NCBI RefSeq assembly: GCF_041725775.1 | Contig: NZ_JBEUEL010000007.1 | Location: 48,994-112,993, forward strand | Direction: 5' to 3' | Length of the DNA stretch: 64,000 bases | Origin: Pueribacillus sp041725775 | Lineage (GTDB): Bacteria; Bacillota; Bacilli; Bacillales; UBA6769 | Shown here: piece by piece, positions 34,415-43,796 of the stretch | Layout of the letters: every line of letters begins with the position of its first letter | Position numbering within the stretch: the first letter of the stretch is position 1 | Made by a program: the position numbers and the translations under genes | Notes under the pieces: generated by a model | Seen by the model: the letters and a program-made list of their open reading frames with translations, nothing else | What the model was told of the DNA's origin: nothing | Database searches by the model: none

Positions 34415-35119
34415 TTATGATTGCTCGACTTTCAACATGTAACCGACACCACGAACAGTATGAATATACTCTGTTGCAGTTACATTCTTAATTTTTTTAC
34501 GAACGTATCGAATGTACACATCAACAACATTCGTATCTCCGTAATAATCATAACCCCATACGGCTGATAAAAGTTGTTCGCGATTTAGCACTTGGTTCGG
34601 ATGCTTCATTAAAAATTTTAATAAATCAAATTCTCGCGGCGTCAAGTCAATAACCGTCTCCTGAACTTTCACTTCGTAGCTTTTTTCATTTAATGATAGT
34701 TCACCAATCGTAAGCACGTCCTCATTCGGTTTATCAACTTGACTAAATTGCTGACGCGTTCTTAGAAGAGCTCGAATTCTGGCAAGCAATTCCTCGATTT
34801 TAAACGGCTTCGTCATGTAGTCATTTGCCCCTTGATCAAGCCCGCTTACTTTATCAGGGATCGAATCCCGTGCCGTCAATAAGATGACTGGCGTTACGTC
34901 ACCCGCACTTCGCATCCTCCGCAACACTTCGATTCCATTTAATTCTGGCAACATGATATCTAGCAAAACGAGATCCCATTCATGCTGCTCTAACAGGCGA
35001 AGTCCTTCTTTTCCCGTCCTTGCCGTCGTTGCTTCATACCCTTCATATTCAAGCTCTAACTGAATGACACGCGCAATTTTACTTTCATCTTCTACGATTA
35101 AAATCTTTTCTTTTTCCAT
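34415..35119 (-). CDS. OmpR-family response regulator (YkoG-like)
   Basis: 234 residues with a receiver domain (acidic pocket EDES near 11-14, phospho-acceptor in VLLDIMLPE, switch lysine in MTKPFK) and an OmpR winged-helix C-terminus (LTPREFDLLKFLMKHP ... VDVYIRYVRKKI). It probably controls this operon and the divergent PepSY gene. The intergenic region between the two has repeated TTCTCA-like elements. Confidence 0.92.
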   Translation of the reverse strand: MEKEKILIVEDESKIARVIQLELEYEGYEATTARTGKEGLRLLEQHEWDLVLLDIMLPELNGIEVLRRMRSAGDVTPVILLTARDSIPDKVSGLDQGANDYMTKPFKIEELLARIRALLRTRQQFSQVDKPNEDVLTIGELSLNEKSYEVKVQETVIDLTPREFDLLKFLMKHPNQVLNREQLLSAVWGYDYYGDTNVVDVYIRYVRKKIKNVTATEYIHTVRGVGYMLKVEQS

Positions 35120-35280
35120 AAGCCTCTCCTACAATTGAGCACTACTGTATCAAATAGACCGGAGGGTCACAGAATGTGAGTTCTGGACATAATGCCTTTT
35201 TTGTCGAACACCCTTACTAGCTATTGTCCTCCTATTCGAACATGTATCTACAGTTTACCACTTTCATTCTTTAATCATGA

Positions 35281-35338
35281 AATTCTCATCAATTTCTAAT
35301 CTTATTCGACGCGATTTCTCAGATTCAAAGGTTATAGT
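35281..35338 (+). promoter_or_regulatory. Probable response-regulator-dependent promoter
   Basis: Three similar elements (AATTCTCATC, AATTTCTAATC, GATTTCTCAG) lie in front of TATAGT (35333-35338), and no good -35 box is present. This pattern fits a promoter activated by the neighbouring OmpR-type regulator. Inference from position and repetition only. Confidence 0.4.
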
Positions 35339-35364
35339 GAAAATAACAAAATGAGGAGGGAAAA

Positions 35365-35931
35365 ATGATGAAAAAGAAAGCCATCATTATTGCATCAATT
35401 TTAGCAGTTGGGGCGATCGGAACGGCAGGTTATTCCGCTTCAGCCACGTATGGGGAAAGTAAAGCAAATGTTGAACAGGAAGACGTCATTCGCATCATCG
35501 AAGACAAATACGACGGGCATGTGAAAGAAATTGAGTTTGAAAAAGATAACGGTAAAGGGAAATATGAAGTCGAGTACACGAAAGGAAACAAAAAATACGA
35601 AGTCGAAATTGACGCCAAGGATGGAAAAGTGATAAAAGAAGAAGTGGAAGTTGCAAACCAACACGATGCCAATCACAAAGATGACAATTACGACGATCGC
35701 GATGTGACTAAACCGAACGAGAACGAAAAGAAAAACGCAAACATTATCACAGTACAACAAGCGATTGACATTGCACTTAAAGATCAGGCTGGTCATGTCA
35801 CCGAAGTAGAACTCGATGAAGAGGACGGAAAGGTTCGTTATGAAATCGAAATCGAGACGAAACGCGGCGAAGTTGAAATCAAAATTGACGCAAAAACAGG
35901 CAAAATTTTAGACGTTGAATATGATGATTAG
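35365..35931 (+). CDS. Secreted protein with two PepSY domains (YkoJ-like)
   Basis: 188 residues with a signal peptide (AIIIASILAVGAIGTAGYSA), a first PepSY unit (VIRIIEDKYDGHVKEIEFEK ... VEIDAKDGKVIKEEVE), an acidic charged linker and a second unit (AIDIALKDQAGHVTEVELDE ... IKIDAKTGKILDVEYDD). It is transcribed away from the two-component operon and is probably its target. The ATG is doubled, so the start could be 3 bases later. GAGGAGGG is the ribosome site. Confidence 0.85.
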   Translation: MMKKKAIIIASILAVGAIGTAGYSASATYGESKANVEQEDVIRIIEDKYDGHVKEIEFEKDNGKGKYEVEYTKGNKKYEVEIDAKDGKVIKEEVEVANQHDANHKDDNYDDRDVTKPNENEKKNANIITVQQAIDIALKDQAGHVTEVELDEEDGKVRYEIEIETKRGEVEIKIDAKTGKILDVEYDD

Positions 35932-35971
35932 GAAAAAAGCTTGCATCCGTCCATCGATGCAAGCTTTTTCC
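35932..35971. terminator. Bidirectional terminator between PepSY and thioredoxin-like genes
   Basis: GGAAAAAGCTTGCAT-type stem with an ATGCAAGCTTTTTCC partner and a short loop; A and T runs on both sides serve both convergent genes. Confidence 0.85.
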
Positions 35972-36522
35972 TATTTCAGCTTTTCCATAATGCTATTGTA
36001 AATGTTAGTCCACAGTTGTTCGTCTGTCGTAAACCTACGATTAAATGCAGCGTATAATTCCTTTTGCTTATCTGCATAATTCGAAGCATCCTTCGGCGGA
36101 AGCTTAGATCTACCTTCATCAACTAGCAGTTGCACTTCAGGTGCCCGGGGACCCCATACAGCTTGTTCATTTCCTGCTTCGTCAATAAAAATAAAAATCG
36201 GGATCGCTCGTGCTGTGCCGTTCGTTAAATATTGATCCATCAATTCTAAGTTTTGATCACGTAGCAACATGCGTACGTCAATGTCTGCTTTTTCAGCAAT
36301 TTTTAATAAAATCGGAACGTTAACCATTGCATCACCACACCAATCTTCGGTAAGCACGATCGCGCGAAGTTTCTTTGACTTCAGCTGTTTAAATTGCGCT
36401 TCTTCTTCATCATTCACTTGAAAACGTTCATAGATGGATTGCAATTGTTCTTTATTCACGCTCATCGCATCGATATACGCTTGTGGCGTCATCCCTTTTT
36501 CAAACCAGTCCGCTAATGTCAT
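35971..36522 (-). CDS. Thioredoxin-fold protein with a single active-site Cys
   Basis: 183 residues with a thioredoxin-like core: LRAIVLTEDWCGDAMVNVP, then RAIPIFIFIDEAGNEQ with the usual cis-proline. The expected CxxC is WCGDA, so only the first cysteine is kept. Relatives in Bacillus are annotated as thioredoxin family proteins of unknown role. A thiol-switch or non-redox role is possible. It stands alone, upstream of the convergent terminator. Confidence 0.8.
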   Translation of the reverse strand: MTLADWFEKGMTPQAYIDAMSVNKEQLQSIYERFQVNDEEEAQFKQLKSKKLRAIVLTEDWCGDAMVNVPILLKIAEKADIDVRMLLRDQNLELMDQYLTNGTARAIPIFIFIDEAGNEQAVWGPRAPEVQLLVDEGRSKLPPKDASNYADKQKELYAAFNRRFTTDEQLWTNIYNSIMEKLK

Positions 36523-36604
36523 AATATATTCTCCTTTCTAAAAAAGGCAGACTCTACATTGAGAATCTGCCTGTTGTACTGCTAGTTACGCTATTACCGA
36601 ATGT

Positions 36605-38038
36605 TTAACGATTTGCAATTTCTTCTCGTAATAGTTTATTAATCATTTGCGGATTTGCTTTCCCTTTTGTCGCTTTCATCGCTTGTCCGACTAAAAAGCC
36701 GAGAGCCCGATCTTTTCCGTTCTTAAAGTCTTCCACAGATTGCTCGTTATTGTCAAGAATTTCGTTTACGAGTGTACGTAGTTCACCTTCGTCAGAAATT
36801 TGCATTAAACCTTTTTCTTTTACAATCGCTTCTGGGTCGCCACCTTTTTCAATCAATTCTCCGAAAATTTTCTTTGCGATTTTTGAAGAAATTGTTCCGT
36901 TTTCGATGAGCTTAATCATTTTAGCGAGTGATTCGGGTTGCATTGCTATATCTGTTATTTCTTTCTGTTCTGCGTTTAAGTATGCAGACACATCGCCCAT
37001 CATCCAGTTTGAAGCAAGCTTCGCGTCAGCGCCATGTGCGATCACGTCTTCGAAGTAATCGGATAAGTCTTTTGATTGTGTAAGGACCATCGCATCGTAT
37101 TCAGGTAGACCAATTTCGTTTATGTAACGATTGCGGCGAGCGTCTGGAAGTTCAGGGATTTCTTCACGAATCCGATTTTTCCAGTCTTCATCAATTTCGA
37201 TCTTAACGAGGTCTGATTCAGGGAAATAACGATAATCGTCTGCTGCTTCTTTCACACGCATTAAGATCGTTCGTTTCGCTGATTCATCCCAACGACGTGT
37301 TTCTTGCTCGATTTTTCCCCCTTCACGAAGAATGTCTGCTTGGCGAACTTCTTCATATGCAATTCCGCTTCTTACGTGTGCGAATGAATTTAAATTTTTC
37401 AATTCTGTTTTCGTACCAAATTCTTTTTGTCCAACGGGGCGAAGGGATACGTTCGCATCACAGCGAAGTGAACCTTCTTCCATTTTCACATCAGATACAC
37501 CTGTATATTGTATAATCGCCTTTAATTTCTCGAGATATGCATAAGCTTCATCAGGTGTACGAATATCAGGCTCAGACACAATCTCAATGAGTGGTGTTCC
37601 AGCGCGGTTTAAGTCGACGAGGGAATGATCGGCACCGTCGACGTGCGTTAGCTTTCCAGCATCTTCTTCCATGTGAATGCGTGTAATTCCAATTTTTTTC
37701 TTTTCACCATTCACTTCAATTTCAATCCACCCATGTTCACCAATTGGATTTTCGTCTTGTGTTATTTGATATGCTTTTGGGTTATCAGGATAAAAGTAGT
37801 TTTTCCTATCAAATGTCATCGTATCAGCAATCTGACAATTTAGCGCTAATGCTGCCTTCATTGCAAAATCAACAGCCGAACGGTTTAATGTCGGCAATGT
37901 TCCCGGATGACCGAGGCAAATCGGGCAAACATTCGTATTTGGCGGTGCCCCAAACTCCGTTGAGCATCCGCAAAAGATTTTTGAATTCGTCTTTAATTCA
38001 ACGTGTACTTCAAGTCCTATGATCGTTTCAAACTCCAT
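36605..38038 (-). CDS. gatB: Asp/Glu-tRNA amidotransferase subunit B
   Basis: 477 residues from the ATG at 38038 (ETIIGLEVHVELKT); a GTG six codons upstream lies inside the GAGGAGG site. GatB binds the mischarged tRNA and carries out the ATP-dependent transamidation step. Typical segments are CPICLGHPGTLP, FDRKNYFYPDNPKAYQ and the C-terminal YqeY-like tail. It is the third gene of the gatCAB operon, which makes Gln-tRNA in organisms that lack glutaminyl-tRNA synthetase. Confidence 0.96.
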   Translation of the reverse strand: MEFETIIGLEVHVELKTNSKIFCGCSTEFGAPPNTNVCPICLGHPGTLPTLNRSAVDFAMKAALALNCQIADTMTFDRKNYFYPDNPKAYQITQDENPIGEHGWIEIEVNGEKKKIGITRIHMEEDAGKLTHVDGADHSLVDLNRAGTPLIEIVSEPDIRTPDEAYAYLEKLKAIIQYTGVSDVKMEEGSLRCDANVSLRPVGQKEFGTKTELKNLNSFAHVRSGIAYEEVRQADILREGGKIEQETRRWDESAKRTILMRVKEAADDYRYFPESDLVKIEIDEDWKNRIREEIPELPDARRNRYINEIGLPEYDAMVLTQSKDLSDYFEDVIAHGADAKLASNWMMGDVSAYLNAEQKEITDIAMQPESLAKMIKLIENGTISSKIAKKIFGELIEKGGDPEAIVKEKGLMQISDEGELRTLVNEILDNNEQSVEDFKNGKDRALGFLVGQAMKATKGKANPQMINKLLREEIANR

Positions 38039-38052
38039 CGTCTCCGCCCTCC

Positions 38053-39504
38053 TCACAGCTCCGGTTTTGCTTTATGGAAGTCTGTCGCTTGTTCAAATGC
38101 ATGTGCTACACGGTAAACTGTATGTTCATCAAAATGTTTTCCAATAATTTGCAGTCCAATTGGCAGTCCTTCGGAAAATCCGCATGGGATTGAAATGGCT
38201 GGGTTTCCTGACAAGTTAATCGGAATTGTTAAAATATCTCCTGTGTACATTTTGATCGGATCGTCGATCACTTCTCCAAACTTATATGCTGTTGAAGGTG
38301 CCGTAGGTCCGATAATGACATCATACTTTTCAAACACTGATTCAAAATCTTGTTTAATTAACGTGCGCGCTCGTTGGGCTTTTTTGTAATACGCATCGTA
38401 GTAGCCTGAACTTAACGCATACGTTCCAAGAATAATCCGACGTTTCACTTCATTGCCAAATGCTTCGCTTCGCGAGTTGACATACACGTCTTGTAAATCA
38501 TTCGCATTTTCTGTGCGATAGCCGTAACGAATTCCGTCAAAACGCGCAAGGCTTGCCGACGCTTCTGAAGATGAAAGCAAGTAGTAGCTTGCAACTGCGT
38601 ATTTCGAGTGTGGAAGTGAAACTTCTTCCCAAACGGCACCCATTTTTTCTAACGTTGCGAGTGCTTCTTTAACGCTCACTTTCACGTTTTCATCGACGCC
38701 TTCTGATAAATATTCTTTCGGAACACCAATCTTTAATCCTTTCACATCACCCGTTAAGCTGTCGATATAGTTCGGAACATCAATATTCACCGATGTCGCA
38801 TCGAGCTTATCTTGTCCGACGATCGATTGAAGCAAATATGCGTTGTCTTCAACAGACTTCGTCATCGTTCCGATTTGATCGAGTGATGATGCGAAAGCGA
38901 CAAGACCGAACCGTGATACGAGCCCATATGTCGGTTTTAATCCGACAACACCACAAAAAGACGCAGGCTGGCGAATCGATCCACCTGTATCCGATCCTAA
39001 TGCAAAATACGTTTGTCCAGCTGAGACAGCAGCTGCTGCTCCTCCGCTCGAACCACCCGGTACGTAGTCTAAGTTCCACGGATTTTTCGTTTGCTTAAAT
39101 GCAGAGTTTTCCGTCGTAGAACCCATCGCAAACTCATCCATGTTTAGTTTTCCAACGACGACAGCATCAGCTTCATTCAGTTTTTCAACAACAGTTGCAT
39201 CGTACAGTGGCTCGAAGTTTTCTAGCATTTTACTAGAGCATGTCGTTCGAACATCTTTCGTAATAATATTATCTTTTAAACCGACGGGCAATCCATAAAG
39301 CTGACCTTTTTCCGAATTGGATTTTTCATCAAGTTGTTTTGCTTTTTCAAGTGCTTTTTCTTCATTAAGCGTAACAAATGCTTCAAGCTTATCATCTGTT
39401 TCTTTTATTCGTTTGAACGACTGTTCCACAACTTCTTGAACACTCAATTCTTTTTTATGTAACATCTCTTGTATCTCTTGTAAACGATGATGAAATAATG
39501 TCAT
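38053..39504 (-). CDS. gatA: Asp/Glu-tRNA amidotransferase subunit A
   Basis: 483 residues with the amidase-signature triad: lysine in GLKDNIITKDV, serine in VPGGSSGGAAAAVSAG and the nucleophile serine in GSDTGGSIRQPASFCG. It releases ammonia from glutamine and passes it to GatB. It sits between gatC and gatB with short spacers (12 and 14 bases). Confidence 0.96.
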   Translation of the reverse strand: MTLFHHRLQEIQEMLHKKELSVQEVVEQSFKRIKETDDKLEAFVTLNEEKALEKAKQLDEKSNSEKGQLYGLPVGLKDNIITKDVRTTCSSKMLENFEPLYDATVVEKLNEADAVVVGKLNMDEFAMGSTTENSAFKQTKNPWNLDYVPGGSSGGAAAAVSAGQTYFALGSDTGGSIRQPASFCGVVGLKPTYGLVSRFGLVAFASSLDQIGTMTKSVEDNAYLLQSIVGQDKLDATSVNIDVPNYIDSLTGDVKGLKIGVPKEYLSEGVDENVKVSVKEALATLEKMGAVWEEVSLPHSKYAVASYYLLSSSEASASLARFDGIRYGYRTENANDLQDVYVNSRSEAFGNEVKRRIILGTYALSSGYYDAYYKKAQRARTLIKQDFESVFEKYDVIIGPTAPSTAYKFGEVIDDPIKMYTGDILTIPINLSGNPAISIPCGFSEGLPIGLQIIGKHFDEHTVYRVAHAFEQATDFHKAKPEL

Positions 39505-39516
39505 TCTATTCCCTCC

Positions 39517-39807
39517 TTACTCTAAAATCGCTGGCACTTTAATGAGACCATCCTTCTGTTCAGGTACGTTTTTTAGCGCTTCTTCACGACTGATCATCGT
39601 TCTCGCATGATCTTCACGCATGACGTTTTTCAATTCTAAAACGTGTGAAGTTGGTTCCACGTTTTCTGTCGGTAACTCATTTAATTGCTCGGCATATTCA
39701 ATCAGTTTATCTAACTGTTGTGTAAATCGTTTCACTTCTTCATCCGTTAATTTGAGACGCGCCATTTCTGCAACTTTGCGAGTTTGCTCCTCTGTAATTC
39801 CTGACAT
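39517..39807 (-). CDS. gatC: Asp/Glu-tRNA amidotransferase subunit C
   Basis: 96 residues from ATG at 39807, which follows GGAGGTG; a longer frame upstream has no start support. Family segments KVAEMARLKLTDEEVKRFT and ENVEPTSHVLELKNVMREDH are present. GatC holds GatA and GatB together. Confidence 0.95.
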   Translation of the reverse strand: MSGITEEQTRKVAEMARLKLTDEEVKRFTQQLDKLIEYAEQLNELPTENVEPTSHVLELKNVMREDHARTMISREEALKNVPEQKDGLIKVPAILE

Positions 39808-40020
39808 CTCCCATTCACCTCCAACGATTTGCAATACAATGATAATACCAAAAAAAACCGGGAATAAGCAACAAGACCGATATGTTAACCTCCTCATCTT
39901 ACACAGCTTACATCGATTTAGTTAGAGAAAGCTTTGAACTACGAAAAACGACTAGCTTGTGAACATCCATAAGGACGTGACTTCGCTTCTCGTTCAAAAT
40001 GTACAGAATTATTTCTAACA

Positions 40021-41190
40021 TTAACGATAAATGTGAACGAAAGGCTCTTTACGATCAGGAGATTTAACGATGACTGCTTCCTGTTTGTCCATCGATGTAA
40101 TATTCACTTCAAGTGGAATATCATCCGCTAAAAATTGTGAAGCGACGATGTCTGTGACATGTTGGGCAAAGGCTATTAATTCGGACTTCCCGTGAAATTG
40201 CATCGGAATTTCAACCGTCATTTTTCGAAGTTCACCATTCTTATAAAAACCTTTTCCGATGACCCCTGTAAAATTAGGGAAAAAGCTCTCGACCTGCGTT
40301 TTAAAGTTATTAAACTTTTCCGCATCGCTTCGGTGGTCTTTTGTCACTTCATCTGAAGGGAATAAGTAATGACGTTCATCCAAATTTTCCCAAGAACCGA
40401 TGTTACTTTTACCTTTACCGACTGAAGCTACTGAAATAAAACGACCAGGAATGAGAGACTCACGCGTTTCTTCTAAGTAAAGGGCAACAATAATCGGAAC
40501 GTCTTGAGCCTCTTTTTTTTCCCGCAAATCTGTTACGATTTGTTGTGCAATTTTTTTCCCTTCCTCTAAAATTTTGCCCTCATTTGAGCGCAAATCGACT
40601 TCACCCGAATGAATTTTCCCTTCATCATCTTTCACAGAATAATAGTAGATTGAGTTTAAGGAAACACCGATCGTTATTCCACCAAGCTCGATGCTATCCC
40701 CTTTTTCAACCATATAATTTTGTTCCAATACGAACGATAAATAGCGTGGATTTTTTTTGTTAGCTTCCAACTTTTCTTTAACACTCGCTGACTCACTAAC
40801 ACCCAGTTCAGGATTTAACCCTTTTTTATTATCTTTCGAACGTCGATCAATCCAACTTTGTACCTCTTTTTTTTGTAAAATTTGTCCATCGCGAATAAAG
40901 TAATCATCAGGATCAAATTCACTTTGTGAAAGCCGAATAAGTCCCGTTTCGAATTCATCAATATCTAAACGATTGTCAACTCCATCTAAAATAAACCCAC
41001 GTGAATCGCTTGCATAAAATGGCAATACACTTCGATAATAGCGATCCGTTGTATCAATATCTCGACTAATAATCACTTTTTCATCTTGACTTCCTTCTTC
41101 AACAACTTGCGGTTCAGTTTCAGGTGCACCCGGCAAACAACCTGAAAGCAGGAGCAGGAATATACTACACGCAATTATAATTCGCTTCAT
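40021..41190 (-). CDS. camS: CamS family sex-pheromone lipoprotein precursor
   Basis: 389 residues with a lipoprotein signal (IIIACSIFLLLLSGC). In relatives the cleaved signal peptide gives the cAM373-type pheromone; the role of the lipoprotein body is unclear. B. subtilis yerH has the same place next to ligA and pcrA. The upstream ribosome site is AAGGGGGG. Confidence 0.9.
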   Translation of the reverse strand: MKRIIIACSIFLLLLSGCLPGAPETEPQVVEEGSQDEKVIISRDIDTTDRYYRSVLPFYASDSRGFILDGVDNRLDIDEFETGLIRLSQSEFDPDDYFIRDGQILQKKEVQSWIDRRSKDNKKGLNPELGVSESASVKEKLEANKKNPRYLSFVLEQNYMVEKGDSIELGGITIGVSLNSIYYYSVKDDEGKIHSGEVDLRSNEGKILEEGKKIAQQIVTDLREKKEAQDVPIIVALYLEETRESLIPGRFISVASVGKGKSNIGSWENLDERHYLFPSDEVTKDHRSDAEKFNNFKTQVESFFPNFTGVIGKGFYKNGELRKMTVEIPMQFHGKSELIAFAQHVTDIVASQFLADDIPLEVNITSMDKQEAVIVKSPDRKEPFVHIYR

Positions 41191-41328
41191 CGTTTTCCCC
41201 CCTTATTGGCACGTATTATCAAAAGTTTTTTTATGAAAAACTGTATTACCCTTTGTATTTAATGAACTTACGAGCAAAAAGTATTCTCCATCCCTTTATA
41301 AGAGGAGATTAACAGTCTTTTCCTGCTT

Positions 41329-41432
41329 AAGCTTTACATTAAGTAGCGAGCATGATATAAAACCTTATGCAACAAGGATTGCTGCGTCTTTCCTAAATCA
41401 CTCATGCTCGTGAATGTTCAATGTCAAGCCTT
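41329..41432. repeat. Long imperfect inverted repeat upstream of camS
   Basis: The arms AAGCTTTACATT...GCGAGCATGA (41329-41355) and TCATGCTCG...AATGTCAAGCCTT (41402-41432) pair over about 25 positions around a 46-base centre. It lies in the 277-base gap between ligA and camS. It could be a terminator-like RNA fold or a small mobile repeat. Confidence 0.5.
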
Positions 41433-41467
41433 CTAAATTCGAAAACTTATTACACTACCCGTTAGCA

Positions 41468-43480
41468 TCAGCCTTGTTCATCTAAACTCGCTTGAAATTC
41501 ATCCTCATTCATAATGTGAATATCGAGTTCCATTGCTCTTGTTAGCTTTGAACCTGCGTCTTCACCCGCAATGACGAGATCGGTTTTTTTGCTGACGGAA
41601 CTTGTAACATTGCCGCCTCTCGCTTCGACCGCTGCCTTCGCTTCACTACGGGTAAACTTTGACAATTTCCCTGTTAAAACGACTTTTTTACCTGCAAAAA
41701 TCGAATCGCTTTGTTCTGCTTCCGTTCGAACAGCACCTTTATACATCATATTAACCCCGAGTGAGCGTAACTCTTCAATAAGTGCGACAACTTCAGGTTT
41801 TTCAAAGTAACGAACGATCGAGTCCGCCATTTTTTCTCCGATTTCATCAATTTGTTGAAGCTCTGCACGCGTCTTCGAAATAAGTGCATCTATTGTCAAA
41901 CAAGACTCCGCTAACGTTCGTGCTGCTTTTGCCCCAACGAAACGAATGCCTAGCCCAAACAAAAGTCGTTCAAGTGAGTTTTCTTTCGAACGTTCTATCG
42001 CCTCAAGTAAATTATTCGATGACTTATCACCCATGCGCTCGAGCTTCATTAATTTTTCTTTTTCAAGCTTATATAAATCGGCAATATCATGAATAAGCCT
42101 TTCGTTAAATAATTGTTCAACGACTTTTTCGCCTAATCCTTCAATGTTCATCGCATCACGAGAAGCAAAATGGATTAGACCTTCTGTAATTTGGGCAGGG
42201 CATTTTGGGTTTAGACAACGTAGTGCGACTTCACCGTCCAGCCGTTCAAGGACACTCCCACATGTTGGACAGTTGTCAGGCATTGAGTATGGCTGTTCAA
42301 TCCCCGTTCTGCGATCGAAGATCACTTGTGTCACTTCCGGAATGATGTCACCTGCTTTACGAATAATGACCGTATCTCCGATACGAATATCTTTTTCCTT
42401 AATCAAATCTTCATTGTGCAAAGAAGCGCGTCGGACAGTCGTTCCTGCAACCGTTACAGGCTCTAAGATCGCTGTTGGTGTGACAACTCCTGTACGTCCG
42501 ACACTAAGATCGATATCGATAAGCTTCGTTGCCACTTCTTCAGCAGGAAATTTGTATGCTGTTGCCCAACGCGGACTTCTCGCTGTCGTGCTTAACTCTA
42601 ATTGTTGCGCTAATGAGTCGACTTTAATAACGATGCCATCAATTTCATAGTCTAAATTTGATCGTTTTTCAAACCAACCATCAATAAACGTCATGACCTC
42701 GTCGATCGTTTCGCATCGTTTCCATTCAGGATTCACTTTGAATCCGACCGATTGAAGAAATTCGAGTCCTTCGCTATGCGAATGGATCTCTTCATCTTCA
42801 ATCAACCCAATCCCATATAAAAAGATATCAAGATTACGACTAGCAGCTATTTTCGGGTCTAACTGTCTCAATGATCCCGCTGCCGCATTCCTCGGGTTCG
42901 CAAATAACATTTCACCTTGTTTCTCACGAATTTCATTGAGTTGTAAAAATGATTGTTTTGGCATAAATACTTCGCCTCGAACATCAAGGTTGACCCGCTT
43001 TTTTAATGTCAACGGAATTGAGCGGATTGTTTTCAGATTGCTCGTAATGTCCTCTCCGATCATCCCGTCTCCACGTGTTGATCCTTGAATGAATTCCCCA
43101 TCTTCATAGCTTAATGAAACAGCAAGTCCATCAATTTTCAATTCACAAACGTAAGAAAAATCATCACCGATCCGATCGCGAACTCTTCGATCGAAATCTC
43201 GCAATTCTTGCTCATTAAATGCATTGGAAAGACTAAGCATCGGAACGGTATGCTCGACTTTCTGAAACGCATCGAGCGGTTCGCCTCCTACACGTTGTGA
43301 AGGCGAGTTCGGTGTCACTAACATAGGAAATTGTTCTTCAAGTTTAATCAGTTTCTGCATTAACCGATCGTATTCCGCATCAGGGACTGATGGTTGATCG
43401 AGTACATAATACTCATAATTATATTGATTTAATTGATCACGTAGTTGATTTATCTGTTTTTCTGCTTCTTGTATGTTCAT
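41468..43480 (-). CDS. ligA: NAD-dependent DNA ligase
   Basis: 670 residues with an N-terminal NAD domain, the adenylation lysine in YVCELKIDGLAVSL, the OB fold, a four-Cys zinc finger (CPTCGSVLERL ... LRCLNPKCP), helix-hairpin-helix repeats (IEGLGEKVVEQLF, IDEIGEKMADSI) and a C-terminal BRCT domain (FAGKKVVLTGKLSKFTR). It seals nicks in replication and repair. It follows pcrA as in B. subtilis. Confidence 0.96.
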   Translation of the reverse strand: MNIQEAEKQINQLRDQLNQYNYEYYVLDQPSVPDAEYDRLMQKLIKLEEQFPMLVTPNSPSQRVGGEPLDAFQKVEHTVPMLSLSNAFNEQELRDFDRRVRDRIGDDFSYVCELKIDGLAVSLSYEDGEFIQGSTRGDGMIGEDITSNLKTIRSIPLTLKKRVNLDVRGEVFMPKQSFLQLNEIREKQGEMLFANPRNAAAGSLRQLDPKIAASRNLDIFLYGIGLIEDEEIHSHSEGLEFLQSVGFKVNPEWKRCETIDEVMTFIDGWFEKRSNLDYEIDGIVIKVDSLAQQLELSTTARSPRWATAYKFPAEEVATKLIDIDLSVGRTGVVTPTAILEPVTVAGTTVRRASLHNEDLIKEKDIRIGDTVIIRKAGDIIPEVTQVIFDRRTGIEQPYSMPDNCPTCGSVLERLDGEVALRCLNPKCPAQITEGLIHFASRDAMNIEGLGEKVVEQLFNERLIHDIADLYKLEKEKLMKLERMGDKSSNNLLEAIERSKENSLERLLFGLGIRFVGAKAARTLAESCLTIDALISKTRAELQQIDEIGEKMADSIVRYFEKPEVVALIEELRSLGVNMMYKGAVRTEAEQSDSIFAGKKVVLTGKLSKFTRSEAKAAVEARGGNVTSSVSKKTDLVIAGEDAGSKLTRAMELDIHIMNEDEFQASLDEQG

Positions 43481-43796
43481 TCTGCCACCACCATCCTTAT
43501 AATTTAGGAAAACAAAATGAAATGGTCTATATTCAGCCTGATTTGAAAACGCTCATGAGACACCGTCATTTATTCATTGTTGGATCGTTCTAAGTTTACT
43601 CTCAGCACAGCTTAGCTTACTCACTAACTTTTGCGAAACGGAAGATGTGTAAGTGCCGCTGTTCTCAAGGACGTGAAGCTTTTAGGTGACGTACTATAAT
43701 GTTGGCTTTCGTTAAGTTTTACATTTGTACATGAAGATGGCGAGTAAGGCGAGTAAGACGAGCAACAATGCATGCAAACATTTATCGACAGACTAA
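43481..43796. other. 316-base intergenic region between pcrA and ligA
   Basis: No gene is supported. It contains AAGGACGTGA at about 43680, a string also found at about 39972 beside gatC. In B. subtilis pcrA and ligA are close together, so this gap is longer than expected. Confidence 0.4.
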
